Shown in pieces: positions 34,601-47,500 of a stretch of DNA of 64,000 bases. The position numbers were made by a program, and so were the translations under genes. Position 1 is the stretch's first letter, and each line of letters begins with the position of its first letter. Origin of the DNA: Diospyros lotus (lineage: Eukaryota; Streptophyta; Magnoliopsida; Ericales; Ebenaceae); contig NC_068344.1 of assembly GCF_014633365.1 (NCBI RefSeq), positions 11,113,669 to 11,177,668 of the forward strand. The letters run 5' to 3'. The notes below the pieces were generated by a model. The model saw nothing but the letters and a program-made list of their open reading frames with translations. It made no database searches and was not told the origin of the DNA.

Positions 34601-37393
34601 TGTTCCTTAATAATTTACATGAATGTGTATGTATTATTTATTCACTGATAGTCACATGCCCATCGTTATGGTGTACTTTATACAAAGTATTTCTGCATTG
34701 ATGGATATTATGTTGAATGTTTTTATGCTATGTAACTGCAAGCGTCTGCCAATTTGCTGAGGACACAGAACAAAACTTGAGGCTTTATCAGAATGGCTGT
34801 TCTAACAATACTTAAGCATCCCATACCTCAGTATATGATGTCTCTCCCTCTTGTTGAATGATTAAAAAGGCATAATCAGATTCATTCACTGCATATGAAA
34901 GGAAATAGATTTTTTAATAGCAAGGATCTTTTAAACTGAGAAACAATTAACAGGAGGCCTTACTGCTGTAAAGCTTCACATCTCATTGAAATATAATGAA
35001 GAACACAAGAAGTAGACATTAGGTGGTACTCGTGAGAACTGAAGCCCTACCTGTTAAAGAGGAACAAAAAACTCTCCCCAATCTCAATCCCCGTCTCCCT
35101 TACCCCCCCCAAAAAAAAAAGATTACTTATGGAAAAAAATTATATAATGGCAAGTTGTATTTTTACACTGTCTGAAAGCACCTCAGATTCTTGCTAGTGA
35201 TTTTGAATTGTGCCCCTCTTTTCATTCCATTGCTGCAGCTGTTGGATCTACTGCGGGCTTTTATTTGTAACAACATATCAAGCCTCAATTCCCACTATGT
35301 GGGGTTGGCTACATGAATTCTAGCTTACTTTATCTCCTATAAAGCCTTCTAACTTATATCAAATCTAAGAGTCTCCCACCATGTTTTTATTATTCTTTCT
35401 CACCTCTCTTGTTAAATGCTTATTGCATTCTATCCACTCTCCTCCGAGGAGCCTCTGTTAGTCTTTATGTATCTTAATCATTTCCTCTTTTGTTTGTAAC
35501 AAAAATGTAAAATTTTGGACTAAAATTAAGTTCCTCATTAGGATTTGAATCTGATAATAAAAGCTTTAGGATTGATTTTATAGACCATAATTCAAAATTG
35601 GCAAAAGGAGAGCAACAGAGAACCACCTAGGGCTATCACATCTGTTCCAATAGTGGGTGCTACACCTCTACTCTTAGTTATTTATTATTTGGGGGTCAAC
35701 ACTTTGCCATTTGTTGCTCACTCTAGCCGGCTGCTCAGTTCTTTGGCTGCTGGTTACTTATATCCAGTCAGGGTCCAAAGGAAAGTGGGGTGCTTGTTTG
35801 GAATTTGTTTTGGTGGCATGGGGCTTGGATGAGTTTGCTCATGGTGGCTGCATACTCAGACAATCTACACGAGTACAAAGCATTTATGTTTCCATCTTGG
35901 GTCTTGCCAATGCTTACAAAAGTTATTTTTCTTTTTGGTTTGGTTTTTTTTTGTTTTTTTTTTTTTTTGGGGGGGGGGGGGGGGCGGGGCATTATTTTTC
36001 CATTATTTTTCCATGTAAAAATTCTATTTATGTTGTCCCATTGTTCATCCTCTGTTTTGGATAGAACTGACTGGCGTAATGAATGATATTCATACGTCAA
36101 GAATGTCTCTTGTGGCACCTTTTGCGGTCAGTTATTATTATTGATTTTTTTTCTTGGTTAAGGCATTTTTTAGACTCGTGTTGTTTTAAGGTAGAAATGG
36201 TTTAATGTTATCTCTTAAGAGAATATGTTATTTTCCCAGTTAATTTATGTCATGATCTCATGTTTTTGAGTGTCAATGAGTTATTTGAAACTTGTTTCAT
36301 TATAGATTGACCAGGTTTATTTCTTGGATCTCATTTTGCTAGTGGGTTATGCAGGTTTGTATTTATATGTGGACATTATCTATTGTTTTGGGGTTTTACA
36401 TATTGTGGGGGTGTGAACTAAAGGAGCTAAAAGCAATTGAGGTCAGTCTGTTTTCGAAGTTCAGTCCCCAAAAGTAGAACATATTTGTAGAAACACAAGG
36501 AAACTTGAATTGAATGAGCCATGTACTGCCAGAAATCATTGAGATCTTCATGCTCTACTTGTAGCTCTTGACTTGGGAATAGCAAACTAAACGTGTTCCA
36601 TGTATGATTCTAGTGATTTTTGCCACAAAGGGTGACTCCTTCAAACTTTTCAGGTCAAGAGAACTCTAAGTCAATTTACACCAGCACAGTGGGACAAAGA
36701 TGAGTGGCGGCCCCTCCTTGGTCCATGGCGTTTTATACAAGTTCTGACTTTATGCATTGTTTTCTTGACAGTGGAGCTTAACACATTCTTTCTCAAGTTT
36801 TGTCTATGGATTCCTCCTCGAAACCCACTAATTGTGTACAGGTTGATTTTATGGTGGCTTATTGCAATACCAACGATCCGTGAGTACAATTCTTACTTGC
36901 AAGACAGGTACTCTCTCTTTCTCTCACAATTCTTTTAGCCATACGCAAGGCTTGTTCTAAAATTAAGAAAGCAAGCCCACCTAGCATGCTTTACGGTATC
37001 TTTCTTACCCTTATGCCTGATTATTGCTTCCTCTCCTCCCCAATAGAAAACCAGTCAAGAAGGTTGGCGCATTTTGTTGGCTCTCTCTTGCTATCTGCAT
37101 CGTGGAACTCCTCATTTGTATTAAATTTGGACATGGTGCGTTTCCTGTCTAATTGTTTTAACCAGAAATCATAGAATCATTGTTAGTTGCATCATGGTTT
37201 GCGTGCTTTCGTCGAGTTGAGTTTATCCACGAGGACTGCGAGATCTTATGTTTGTTCACTGCCAGGATTATTCCCAAAAGCGATGCCAATGTGGTTGGTA
37301 ATTTTGTGGATATGCGCTGCCCTGGCCCTAGCGATAATCTTGACTATGTGGTCATGGCAACATCATCGGACTCATCAGAGGAAACAGCAATGA
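29610..37393 (+). CDS. PSS1: Phosphatidylserine synthase 1, base-exchange type
   Basis: Twelve coding exons: 29610-29773, 30160-30225, 30315-30374, 30941-31031, 31403-31457, 31659-31738, 31864-31980, 32105-32189, 34081-34172, 36654-36907, 37047-37135 and 37266-37393. All introns are GT-AG and all phases close, giving 426 residues, the usual length for plant PSS1. The start is [10 protein letters not shown], preceded by stops. [56 protein letters not shown] and [18 protein letters not shown] are family signatures. Eight to nine hydrophobic segments (first at about 43-60, last at about 393-412) fit an ER multi-spanning enzyme that exchanges the head group of a phospholipid for L-serine. The C-terminus is basic ([10 protein letters not shown]). 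Introns 8 (1.9 kb) and 9 (2.5 kb) hold a MITE, a LINE scrap and T/G tracts. No lesion seen; identity is from family recall. Confidence 0.96.
32308..32552. mobile_element. MITE-like element in PSS1 intron 8
   Basis: The ends are inverted: GGCCTGTTCTGTTGTAGAAA on the left matches the reverse complement of the right end ...TTTCTACAACTGAACAGGC. The similarity extends about 45 bp inward with few mismatches. The element is about 245 bp, AT-rich and without coding potential. No clear target-site duplication was found, so the superfamily is left open. Confidence 0.7.
32574..32604. repeat. T(n)G(n) composite homopolymer, PSS1 intron 8
   Basis: About 14 T run straight into about 17 G. Related junctions occur at 34558 and 35954. 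Confidence 0.95.
34558..34600. repeat. T(n)G(n) composite homopolymer, PSS1 intron 9
   Basis: About 22 T run straight into about 21 G. The flanking sequence is unrelated to that of the other two tracts. Confidence 0.95.
35256..35490 (-). mobile_element. RTE-type LINE 3' scrap in PSS1 intron 9
   Basis: caacatatcaagcctcaattcccactatgtgggg and the following ttggctacatgaattctagc are the conserved RTE 3' end, followed by degraded coding sequence recognisable against 41278-43410. Confidence 0.65.
35954..35989. repeat. T(n)G(n) composite homopolymer, PSS1 intron 9
   Basis: About 15 T followed by about 16 G, then a C and four more G. Confidence 0.95.
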
Positions 37394-38562
37394 TTTTGAT
37401 TATGTTATAGCTTTGTGATTCTTTCATTCCTTTGTTGGCCGAAAGGGCAGCTATTATTCAACCTTTTGTAAATACTTCAATTTGTCTTTCCTGCTTCCGT
37501 CTTTGCTAAGATGTAAATGCTTATTTCTTAGTTTTATTGAAATTATTTCAAAGGTAAGAGTTGGAAATTAAGGATTCGCCAGTGTTAATTCTACAGCATG
37601 CTTCTTCGCTTTTGATGATTTTGGTGGGATCCCTCCTCTCTCTCTCACTGGTTCCAAGCAATGAGTGGTATGATGATTTGGAAAAATGTAAATTTACTGA
37701 GGATGAGATGATTTCTTACCTCTATTGAATGTAGAAGTCATCTTGGAATTCTATTTTGGGCCATTGGTTTGGGCTTCTTGGAAACTATTGCCCACTGTCC
37801 AGAAGTGTTAATTAGAGATGACTGACTTTTGAGGAAGAGTATCCGTCGCTGAATGTTAGGACAATACATGTTTGTTCTCAGCTAAGTACGGTACATGCTT
37901 GAAACAAAGAGAAGTCGAAATGCTCTACAATTTTCTCTTTTGAGGATACTTGAATGTTAAATGTTTCTGCACTCTAAGCATTATGTAAACTCTCTCCGAC
38001 ATATATATATATATTATTCACTATTCATTAAATTTATGGTCAGTTATGGTGCAAATCTTCATTATTTATTTATATTGGACTTATCAACTTTACTAATGCT
38101 TCTCACCGTTGTCAAGAAATGTGTTTAATGTCTGCAAATTTTCATGAAACATAAAGATCACAATAATAAATCTCTTTGATAGGCTTCTGTAATCATCCAA
38201 GAATAAGCAGTCTATTTAAGCCACCATGGAATTGGATAATACAAGGATCAACAAGTTCAAGCCTCCCTCCCTCGCCTGATAAGCCCAGCCTATATGCCAA
38301 TGGTAACAGTAAGGTACAGAAAAAACAGAAAAGATGAGAGTAACAGCAATGGCTAATAAATGAATAATTAATAAATCTATAGAACATTATTCAGTTGTTC
38401 CTTGCACCATTGGACTCAACAAACAAAAACACGAAACAATATATCTCCAAAAACTTCCGCTTTTTCAAGTATGCAACCCTGCAAAGATGACAAGATGAAT
38501 GAATACTCTCCCCTCCATTTACAACGCGTGTGTGTGTGTGTTCTTCTCTCCATTTACCCATA
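37394..38562. other. Convergent intergenic region between PSS1 and the GCIP homologue
   Basis: It holds the 3' UTRs of both genes, which point at each other. No further gene or element was recognised. A short TA repeat lies near 38001-38014 and a GT repeat near 38528-38540. Confidence 0.6.
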
Positions 38563-41500
38563 TCATCCCTCCATGTCTAGCTTCTCCATTTTGGGCACCA
38601 ACTCATGGCTCATACCAACAAGAAGCTCTGATTCAATTTGAGCCACCGAATCTCTTAAACGAGTACATGCTTGAGACAGCGTTTCAGAAGACCCTCCTTT
38701 TAGGTGATCTACCTCTGCCTGCAGTTCTTGGACATTGCTCCATATTTTCCCCGCAGCTGCCTTCATATGGGGAAATTCCTGTGGCGGGTAGAGACATGCG
38801 CCGAGCATATCAACTTGTATTCCAATTTCTTGGCAGAGCTTCAACAGTCTCTCCAAGGAGTTCACAAAATCGTTGCTCTTGTCTTGGTTTTCCTGCCTAA
38901 GCAAAGCAGTGATGGACCGGATGAGTTCCTTTATAACAACCAGAGCATCAGAGACGACCCCGCTTGCTAGTTGAGCAAATTTCATGTCTTCAGGTGAGAG
39001 GTCATTGCCCAGCTCGCCTCCAGATGAATTATCACTGTCATGGGGCTCGCTTTCGGCCTTTTTCAAGGAAGGCTCTTCAGAAGCTTCATCCATTGAAGCT
39101 GGCTTGAGCTCCTTTATCTCACGAAGAACGTCCTTCATGGAAACTGCAACTTGCGTCATTGCTCGCCCTATTGCAGTGATATTGGTGCTCGGAGACTTCT
39201 TAAGAGCAGAACATGCTTCCCATACTGTGCCTACCAGCTGAGGAATTGATAGTATTTGGTCTTTGTTATGAGATCCTGCACACACATTCAAGAGAACTCA
39301 GGCTCTGTTCATCTTAACAAATATAGAATGGATGAATGGGTCTGGACCATACAATTGTTATTAAGATACCAGAATAGCACGACACGTTATATAATTAAAT
39401 CTATATAGTTCAGCCTCAGCCTCCAGCAACTGAAACCAAGTTCATTTTTTTCATAATCTTTCATCACAAATCATAGCCATGTCAAGCCTATTAAATAGCA
39501 CATGACAGGCCCCCAGGACATAGGTCGGATGGCAAAAGGGCAAGCGATATACCAGCGTAGTGCGGTGGGTCATAAGTTCGATTTCTCTCCTATGCAAGGG
39601 CCAAAGGCCCAACCTGCGATTTACCTCCCCCTGCATAATCGAGTGTAAGAGCACAGGGGGCACGCAAGGGCGGTCATCCCAATAGCACATGACAAGTTAT
39701 AAAATTAAATCTATGTAGTTCAGCCTCAACCTCCAGCAACTGAAACCAACTTCATTTTTTTCATAATCTTTCATTACAAATCATAGCCATGTCAAGCCTG
39801 TTAAGTGACTTTTATCCTCTGTATGTGCTTGTGCATCCATGGAGGAACGTCTTTTTCTTTCATTTTTTTTTTTATTATTTATGGATGGAGGAACATTGCT
39901 CCACCAAAACCAGATCAAGGACATCCTGTGAGATAACCCACACACCAAGCCTTAATCCCCTAAAGGGTATGCTGCAAAATTATTAACTTTGTTAAATATT
40001 GATCCCAAACACAACCATAAATAAAGTTGGTACAAATGTAAACCCTGTTGTCCTATGTGATATTAAAAGAAATAAATAATTTGTGTGTGTCACAGAAACA
40101 CAAGTCGTTGAAAATTTTGAAATATAAAGATAGTGCATTCTATTTCAAAAAGTTGGCTGTGAACCTCCAGCAAAGTTTCTGCATGTCAGGTTGAATCTAT
40201 ATAGTGCGGTGCCAGTAGAAAAGATGAATAAAACTTGCCAGTGGCAGTATCAACGTCAAGGGAACAAATCTCAAATAATGACCTACCACAAGAAGGCCAC
40301 AACCATCCAATTTGAAACATTGAAACAAATAACTACCGCCTAGAACCATCCTTGATTCTCAAGATATGCCAAAACAATAAAAATATCACAAATTTTAATC
40401 TCACTTGGCAGTCGGACACATGAATCCTAAGTCTTTTAATAATTTCTATTCCCAGCCATATCTTCTATATCACGTGTCATAGTCGAACTTGAGTAACCCA
40501 ATACTCAGCTCGTTAGCTCACAAGCTGGCTCGTTTGTAAGTTCGTGAACCAGCTCGACAAATGGGCTCGTAAACGAAGCTCGTGAGCTGGCTCAATAGTA
40601 GGCTCGTAACCTGACTCGATAATTGGCTTGTGGTCAAGTTCGCGAATTGGCTTGGAAATGAGCTCGCGAGCTAGCTCGACTATGAGCTCGTGAATAAAAT
40701 GAATTGAGTTAATTATGTAAATTTAGCAATATGCCAATATGTATAAAATAAAAATATATAAAGAAATAATGTTTTATTCCTTAAATTAAATGAGTAAATA
40801 ATATCAATTTTATAAAAATTAATCTTATAAAAATATTAACATTATATTAGAAATAATCTTTTGACAGCCACATGAATTTTTATATAATAAATTGAATATC
40901 AATATGTATAATTTTTAAATAAATATCAAAACATTACAATTTCAAAAAAAAAAAAATATTGTTTTTGTGAGGATTCGAACCTACAACATTTAGATTTTTA
41001 TATTTTGAAGAGCCTTTTTACCATTAAGCTAAGCACATTTGGTCAACATTTAGTTCTATATATTTTTATATAAAAATATAATATACACTTGGTTCCATAA
41101 CATTTGTTTATATCTCATCTCTTATCTTCTTTCTCTTTTCTTTGGTTTTTTTGTGTTTAGGGTTATATTTACAGCTTTTTCTTATTGAATCTATTTTCAT
41201 TAATTCTAACTAGAAAAGAATTATTAAGATTTAACTAACACTATTATAAGTAATTCTTAATATAATTTCTGTAAATAACAACAACAACAACATATCCAGC
41301 CTTTATCCCACTATGTAGGGTCGGCTACATGAATTCTAAACTTCCATGTATTTCTATCTTTTGTCATATCCTCATTTAGATCCATATATTTCATATCAAA
41401 TTTTAATGTCTCTCCCAAAGTCTTCTTGGGTCTACCTCTACCTCTTTTTGTGACTAATTGTTCCATTTCATCAACTCTCCTCACAGGAGCGTCTCTTGGT

Positions 41501-44500
41501 CTCCTTCTCACATGACCAAACCATCTTAGTCTAGTCTCTCTCATCTTCTCCTCGATTGACACTACTCCTACCTTATTACGAATAACTTCATTTCTAATTT
41601 TATCTTTTCTTGTATGTCCGCACATCCATCTTAACATCCTCATCTCCGCTACACTCGTCTTTTGCTCATGCTGGTATTTGACTGCCCAACATTCTGAGCC
41701 ATACAGCAAGACTGGTCTTATAGATGTCTTATAAAATTTTCCTTTCAATTTTAATGGGATTTTACCATCACATAACACCCCCGATGCATTTCTCCATTTT
41801 AGCCAACCTGCCTTAATTCTATGTGCGACATCCTCGTGGATTTCTCCATCTTTTTGAATCACTGATCCCAAATATCAAAAATGGTCTTTTCTTTGTAAGA
41901 TTTGATCTTCTAATTTTATTATAACATCATCCACTCTTGCATTTTTACTAAATTTGCATTCCATATATTCTATTTTCTTTCTACTTAATTTAAATCCCTT
42001 AGATTCTAAATTGTTTCTCCACAACTCAAGCTTAGTGTTCACTCCTTCTTTTGTTTCATCCACCAACACTATGTCGTCTGCAAATAGCATACACCATGGC
42101 ACCTCTGTCTGAATATCTTTAGTGAGTTCATCCATTACTAGGGCAAATAAGTATGGACTTAGTGCAGAACCTTGATGCAGTCCTATTGTAGTTGTAAATG
42201 GTTCAGTATCCCCTCCGCATGTTCTGACCCTTGTCTCTACACCATGATACATGTCCTTAAGGGCTTGTATATAGGCTATTTTGACTCCTTTCTTCTCTAA
42301 AACCCTCCATAATACTTCTCTAGGGACCCTATCATAGGCCTTTTCTAGATCTATAAACACCATATGTAGGTCTTTCTGATGATCTCGATACCTTTCCATT
42401 AGACCCCTCAGTAAATATATAGCGTCCATTGTTGACCTACCAGGCATGAAACCAAACTGATTTTCTGACACTTTTGTTTCCTTTCTGAGCCTCTGCTCTA
42501 TTACTCTCTCTCAGAGTTTCATGGTATGACTCATTAACTTAATTCCTCTATAATTTTCACAGTTTTGAACATCTCCTTTGTTCTTGTATATAGGAACCAA
42601 AGTACTCTTCCTCCACTCATTTGGCATCTTTTTTGATTTAAGGATGGCGTTAAATAGTTGCGTTAGCCAGGAGATGCCCTCTTCTCCCATGCATTTCCAT
42701 GCTTCTATTGGTATATTATCTAGTCCCACTGCCTTATGATTTTTCATCTTTTTTAATGCTTGCCTTATTTCATTTGAATTTATGCGTCGATAGAATGTGT
42801 AGCTCACATTCCCTTCGGAGTTACTAAGATGTCCCAACCTAACTCGTGTCACCACCATCATTGAATAATTTTGTGAAATACTCCTTCCATCTCTCCTTAA
42901 TCGCTCCCTCATTTACTAAAACATTTTGATTGTCATCTTTTATGCATTTCACTTGATTTAAATCCCGTGTTTTTCTTTCTCTTGCTTTAGCTAATTTATA
43001 TATATCCCTTTCTCCATCTTTTGTATCAAGTCGTTTATATAGATTCTCATATGCTTTTGATCTTGCTTCACTAACAGCTCTTTTTGCTGCCTTTTTTGCT
43101 TCTTTATAATTTTTTTGATTTTCTTTATTGTTGCATTGATATACCGCCTTATAGCAAGTTTTCTTATTTTTAATTTTCAATTGTACCTCTTCATTCCACC
43201 ACCAAGACTCCTTAAGATTAGGGGCTCTATCATTTGTCTCTCCAAGGACTACCTTTGCCGTGCTTCTCAGAGCATTAACCATTTCTTTCCACATTTAGTT
43301 TGTCTGTCTTTCTCCATTCCATTCCCTTTTACCCCTTAATTTTTCTTTGAAGATTAGTTGTTTCTCCCCTTTTAAATTCCACCACCTGATTCTTGGATTT
43401 TGTTTTATGTGATAATTATTAAGCTATTATAATTAATTATTTATTGATAATACAATATATTAAAAATTATGAACATATTAAAAAGAATACAATATATCAA
43501 ACTAATTTATTATAATTATTAGATTTATTATATAATTAAATTTTTAAATAAATATTAATTTGATACAATAATTTAAATTATCATGTTTTAGATGATTATC
43601 ATAAATTATTGTCATAATTTAAATAATTTTATCTGTTATCATAATATTAAATTATTTTATTTTTATCAATTAAATAATTATTAATATTATTTTATTTAAT
43701 AACTAAATATTTCAAAAAAAAAAAAAACTATTTCCCTCTTATCTTTGGCCAAAACCCTAACTCTCTCACTCTTTGAACTTCTGTCGTTGACCCCTCTGCC
43801 TCCGGTCATCGTTGCCACTTCCAGATCTGCCTTCGATCCTTGTCGCTACTCCACAAGGTTTGGTTCTCTCTCGAGCATTCTTCTCTATTTTGGTTTGCAC
43901 CTAGGTTTTTTGCAGGGACTATTTCTTTGTTCGTCGTGCTCAGTCAGTGCGGCTGGTTTTGGAGTAATTTTTATTTGTGCTATCGTGGATAGAGTCTCCA
44001 TTTTGTGGTTCCTTTGTGTTTGCTACTTCAAGGTTGTGCTGTTTGGGTTTGCCTTGTCTCTTAATCTGTTGGTTTTTAGTTGATTTGTGTGAATAGTTTG
44101 CATTTGCTCCGATGTCTAGGTGTTTGTTTTTTGGGTCTTGCTGGTTGTATTTGTGTTCTTTGGGGTAGTTTCTGAGCATTAGCTTAATCTTAGTAAGAAC
44201 TTTCGCGTTTTTTTATAAAATAAAATGATTTGAGATCTTATTTAAATTTAGTTATGCTATTGCACTAGCATTGAATGAAATTGCATCGTATTATGCTCAT
44301 TCCTTTGGGAAATTTTGAAATCTGAATTTGATTCTAAATCTCATTTCTATTCCAGCATTGAATAAAGTTATTTAAATACTGCAATGCAAACAACTATACT
44401 ATTATAACAGTTAGAAGTCCAATTCGGTGTTATGAAGTCCTTTTAGATTTTATAATCCTAAATTATCCTTAAGGTATAATGCTCAAATTAGTTATTTGTC

Positions 44501-47500
44501 ATCAGAGAGAAAGCCGGTCATTTAGTCCAAATATAAGAAGCTAATGTCACTAGTGGAGCTATTTAAGGATGAAGCTATCTGGGAACAATTAATGTGAAAA
44601 ACATGAAGTTCTCACTGTATAGTACATAAGAAAGAAACTGTAGACTCCTAGACTTAATAATCAAACTGAACACACTTTGATTTTTTTATTGTTGAATAGA
44701 ATGTCACAAGGGATGGAATCCACTCAAGAGTCCTCCATGTTTCCTGTTGATGTCTCGAGCAAGGTAGCATTAGAAAATCAAAATGAAAATTCAATAGAAA
44801 ATGCAAATGAATGGGATGATAACCCTTTTGAAAAGAAGAAAAGAAAGAAAACTTCTAAAGCTTGGTTTGAATTCAAAGAAGTGACACATTCGGATGGAAG
44901 TAAGAAAGTTGAATACATTCATTGCAAACATCAACTTGGCATTGTTAAATCCAATGCCACAACACATCTTCTCCGCATTTGAAAGTTTGCATTCAACGAC
45001 AAATTGTCATGACGGATTGTTTTTTCCCCCCTCCTTTTTATTACCTTTTGCTATTAATTAAACATGTATTTAATTGGATACATTTTTAAAATAAAAGAAA
45101 TTTATTCTTGTTGAATAAATTAAATGTTTATGATGTGTTTTTTTATTTAGGGGCAAAAACAATTTTCAATTGCTATGACAAACGCTAAGTCAGAAACTGT
45201 AAATGCAATCCAAAACTTTAGATACAATCATGCAAAGATTAGAGAACACCTTGCTCACATAGTTTTGATACATGAATTGCCATTTAATTTTACTGAATAT
45301 GAAATGTTCAATTTGTTTATGAGAACGGTGAGCCCTAATTGGGAAAAGATCAATAGAGTAACTTTGAGAAAAAATTGCTTCAGTAGTTATGAAGTTCAGA
45401 AAAAACAGATAAGACTTTATTGGATGGTGTTAATCGGGTTAGCATAATTATTGATATATGGACTTCGGAGTTGCTCTACTGATCTTTTCTCAATTAGGGC
45501 TCACCATTCTCATGAACAAATTGAACATTTCATATTCAACAAAATTAAATGGCAATTCATGTATCAAAACCATGTGAGCAAAGTATTCTTTAACCTTTGC
45601 ATAATCGCATCTAAAGTTTCGGACTGCATTTACAGTTTTTGACTTAGCGGTTGTCATAACAATTGAAAGTTGTTTTTGTCCCTAAATAAAAAAACACATC
45701 ATAAACATTTAATTTATTCAACAAGCATAAATTTCTTTTATTTTAAAAATGTATCCAATTAAATGCATGTTCAATTAATAGCAAAAAGTAATAGAAAGGA
45801 GGGGGAAAAAAAAACCTTCATGACAATTTGTCGTTAAATGCAAACTTTCAAATGCCAGAGAAGATATGTTGTGGCACTGGATTTAACAATGCCAAGTTGA
45901 TGCTTGCAATGAATGCATTCAACTTTCTTACTTCCATCCAAATGTGTCACTTCTTTGAATTCAAACCAAGCTTTAGAAGTTTTCTTTCTTTTCTTCTTTT
46001 CAAAAGGGTTATCATCCCATTCATTTGCATTTTTTGTTGAATTTTCATTTTGATTTTCTAATGCTACCTTCTCGAGCCATCAACAGGAAACATGGAGGAC
46101 TCTTGAGTGGATTCCATCCCTTGTGACATTCTATTCAACAATAAAAAAATCAAAGTGTGTTCAGTTTGATTATTAAGTCTAGGAGTCTACACTTCCTTTC
46201 TAATGTACTATATACAGTGAGAACTTCATGTTTTTCACATTAATTGTTCCTAGATAGCTTCATCCTTAAATAGCTCCACTAGCGACATTAGCTTCTTATA
46301 TTTGGACTAAAAGACTGGCTTTCTCTCTGATGGAAAATAACTAATTTGGACTAATATGAGCATTATACCTTAAGGATAATTTAGGATTATTAAATCTAAA
46401 AGGACTTCATAACACTGAATTGGACTTCTAATTGTTATAATAGTATAGTTGTTTGCATTGCAGCATTAAAATAACCTTATTCAATGCTGGAATAGAAATG
46501 AGATTTAGAATCAAATTCAGATTTCAAAATTTCCCAATGGAATGAGCATAATACGATGCAATTTCCTTCAATGCCAGCGCAATAGCATAACTAAATTTAA
46601 ATAAGATCTCAAATCATTTTATTTTATAAAAAAATGCAGAAGTTCTTATTAAGATTAAGCTAAAGCTCAGAAACTACCCCAAAGAACACAAATACAACCA
46701 GCAAGACCCAAAAAACAAACACCTAGACAACGGAGCAGATGCAAACTATTCACACAAATCAACTTAAAACCAACAGATTAAGAGAAGGCAAACCCAAACA
46801 GCACAACCTTGAAGTAGCAAACACAAAGGAACCACAAAACAAGACAAAATGGAGACTCTATCCACGATAGCACAAATAAAAATTACACCAAAACCAGCCG
46901 CACTGAGCACCAAGAACTCACACGACGAACAGAGAAACAGTCAAAAGAACAGTCCCTGCAAAAAACTCCTAGGTGCAAACCAAAACAGAGAAGAATGATT
47001 GAGAGAGAGAGAACCAGACCTTGTGGAGCGGCGATGACAATTGGCGGCAGATCTTGAGGCAGCAACGACGACCGGAGATAGAGTGGTCAACGACGAGAGT
47101 TCAAAGAGAGAGAGAGAAGGGGGGGGGGGAGAGTGAGAGAGAGAGGGGGAAGAGTGGGAGAGTTAGGGTTTTGCCAAAAATAAGAGAAAGATAGGAATTT
47201 GGGGACGGAAATAGTTTTTTTTAATTTTTTTAAATATTTAGTTATTAAATAAAAAATAAAATAATTTATAAATATAATATTAATAATTATTTAATTGATA
47301 AAAATAAAATAATTTAATATTATGATAACGGATAAAATTATTTAAATTATGACAATTATTAAATAATTTAAATTATAATTTATGATAATTATCTAAAACA
47401 TGATAATAAAATAATTTAAATTATTGTATCAAATTAATATTTATTTAAAAATTTAATTATATAATAAATCTAATAATTATAATAAATTAGTTTGATATAT

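Noticed and set aside
35768..36118. Frames crossing the T/G tract in PSS1 intron 9
   Set aside because: Proline/lysine or glycine/phenylalanine runs come from the homopolymer; the region is spliced out in the gene model.
43745..44083. Plus-strand open frame with hydrophobic segments upstream of the hAT transposase
   Set aside because: It lies in the CT-rich leader of the hAT arm; the mirror copy in the other arm does not preserve the frame.
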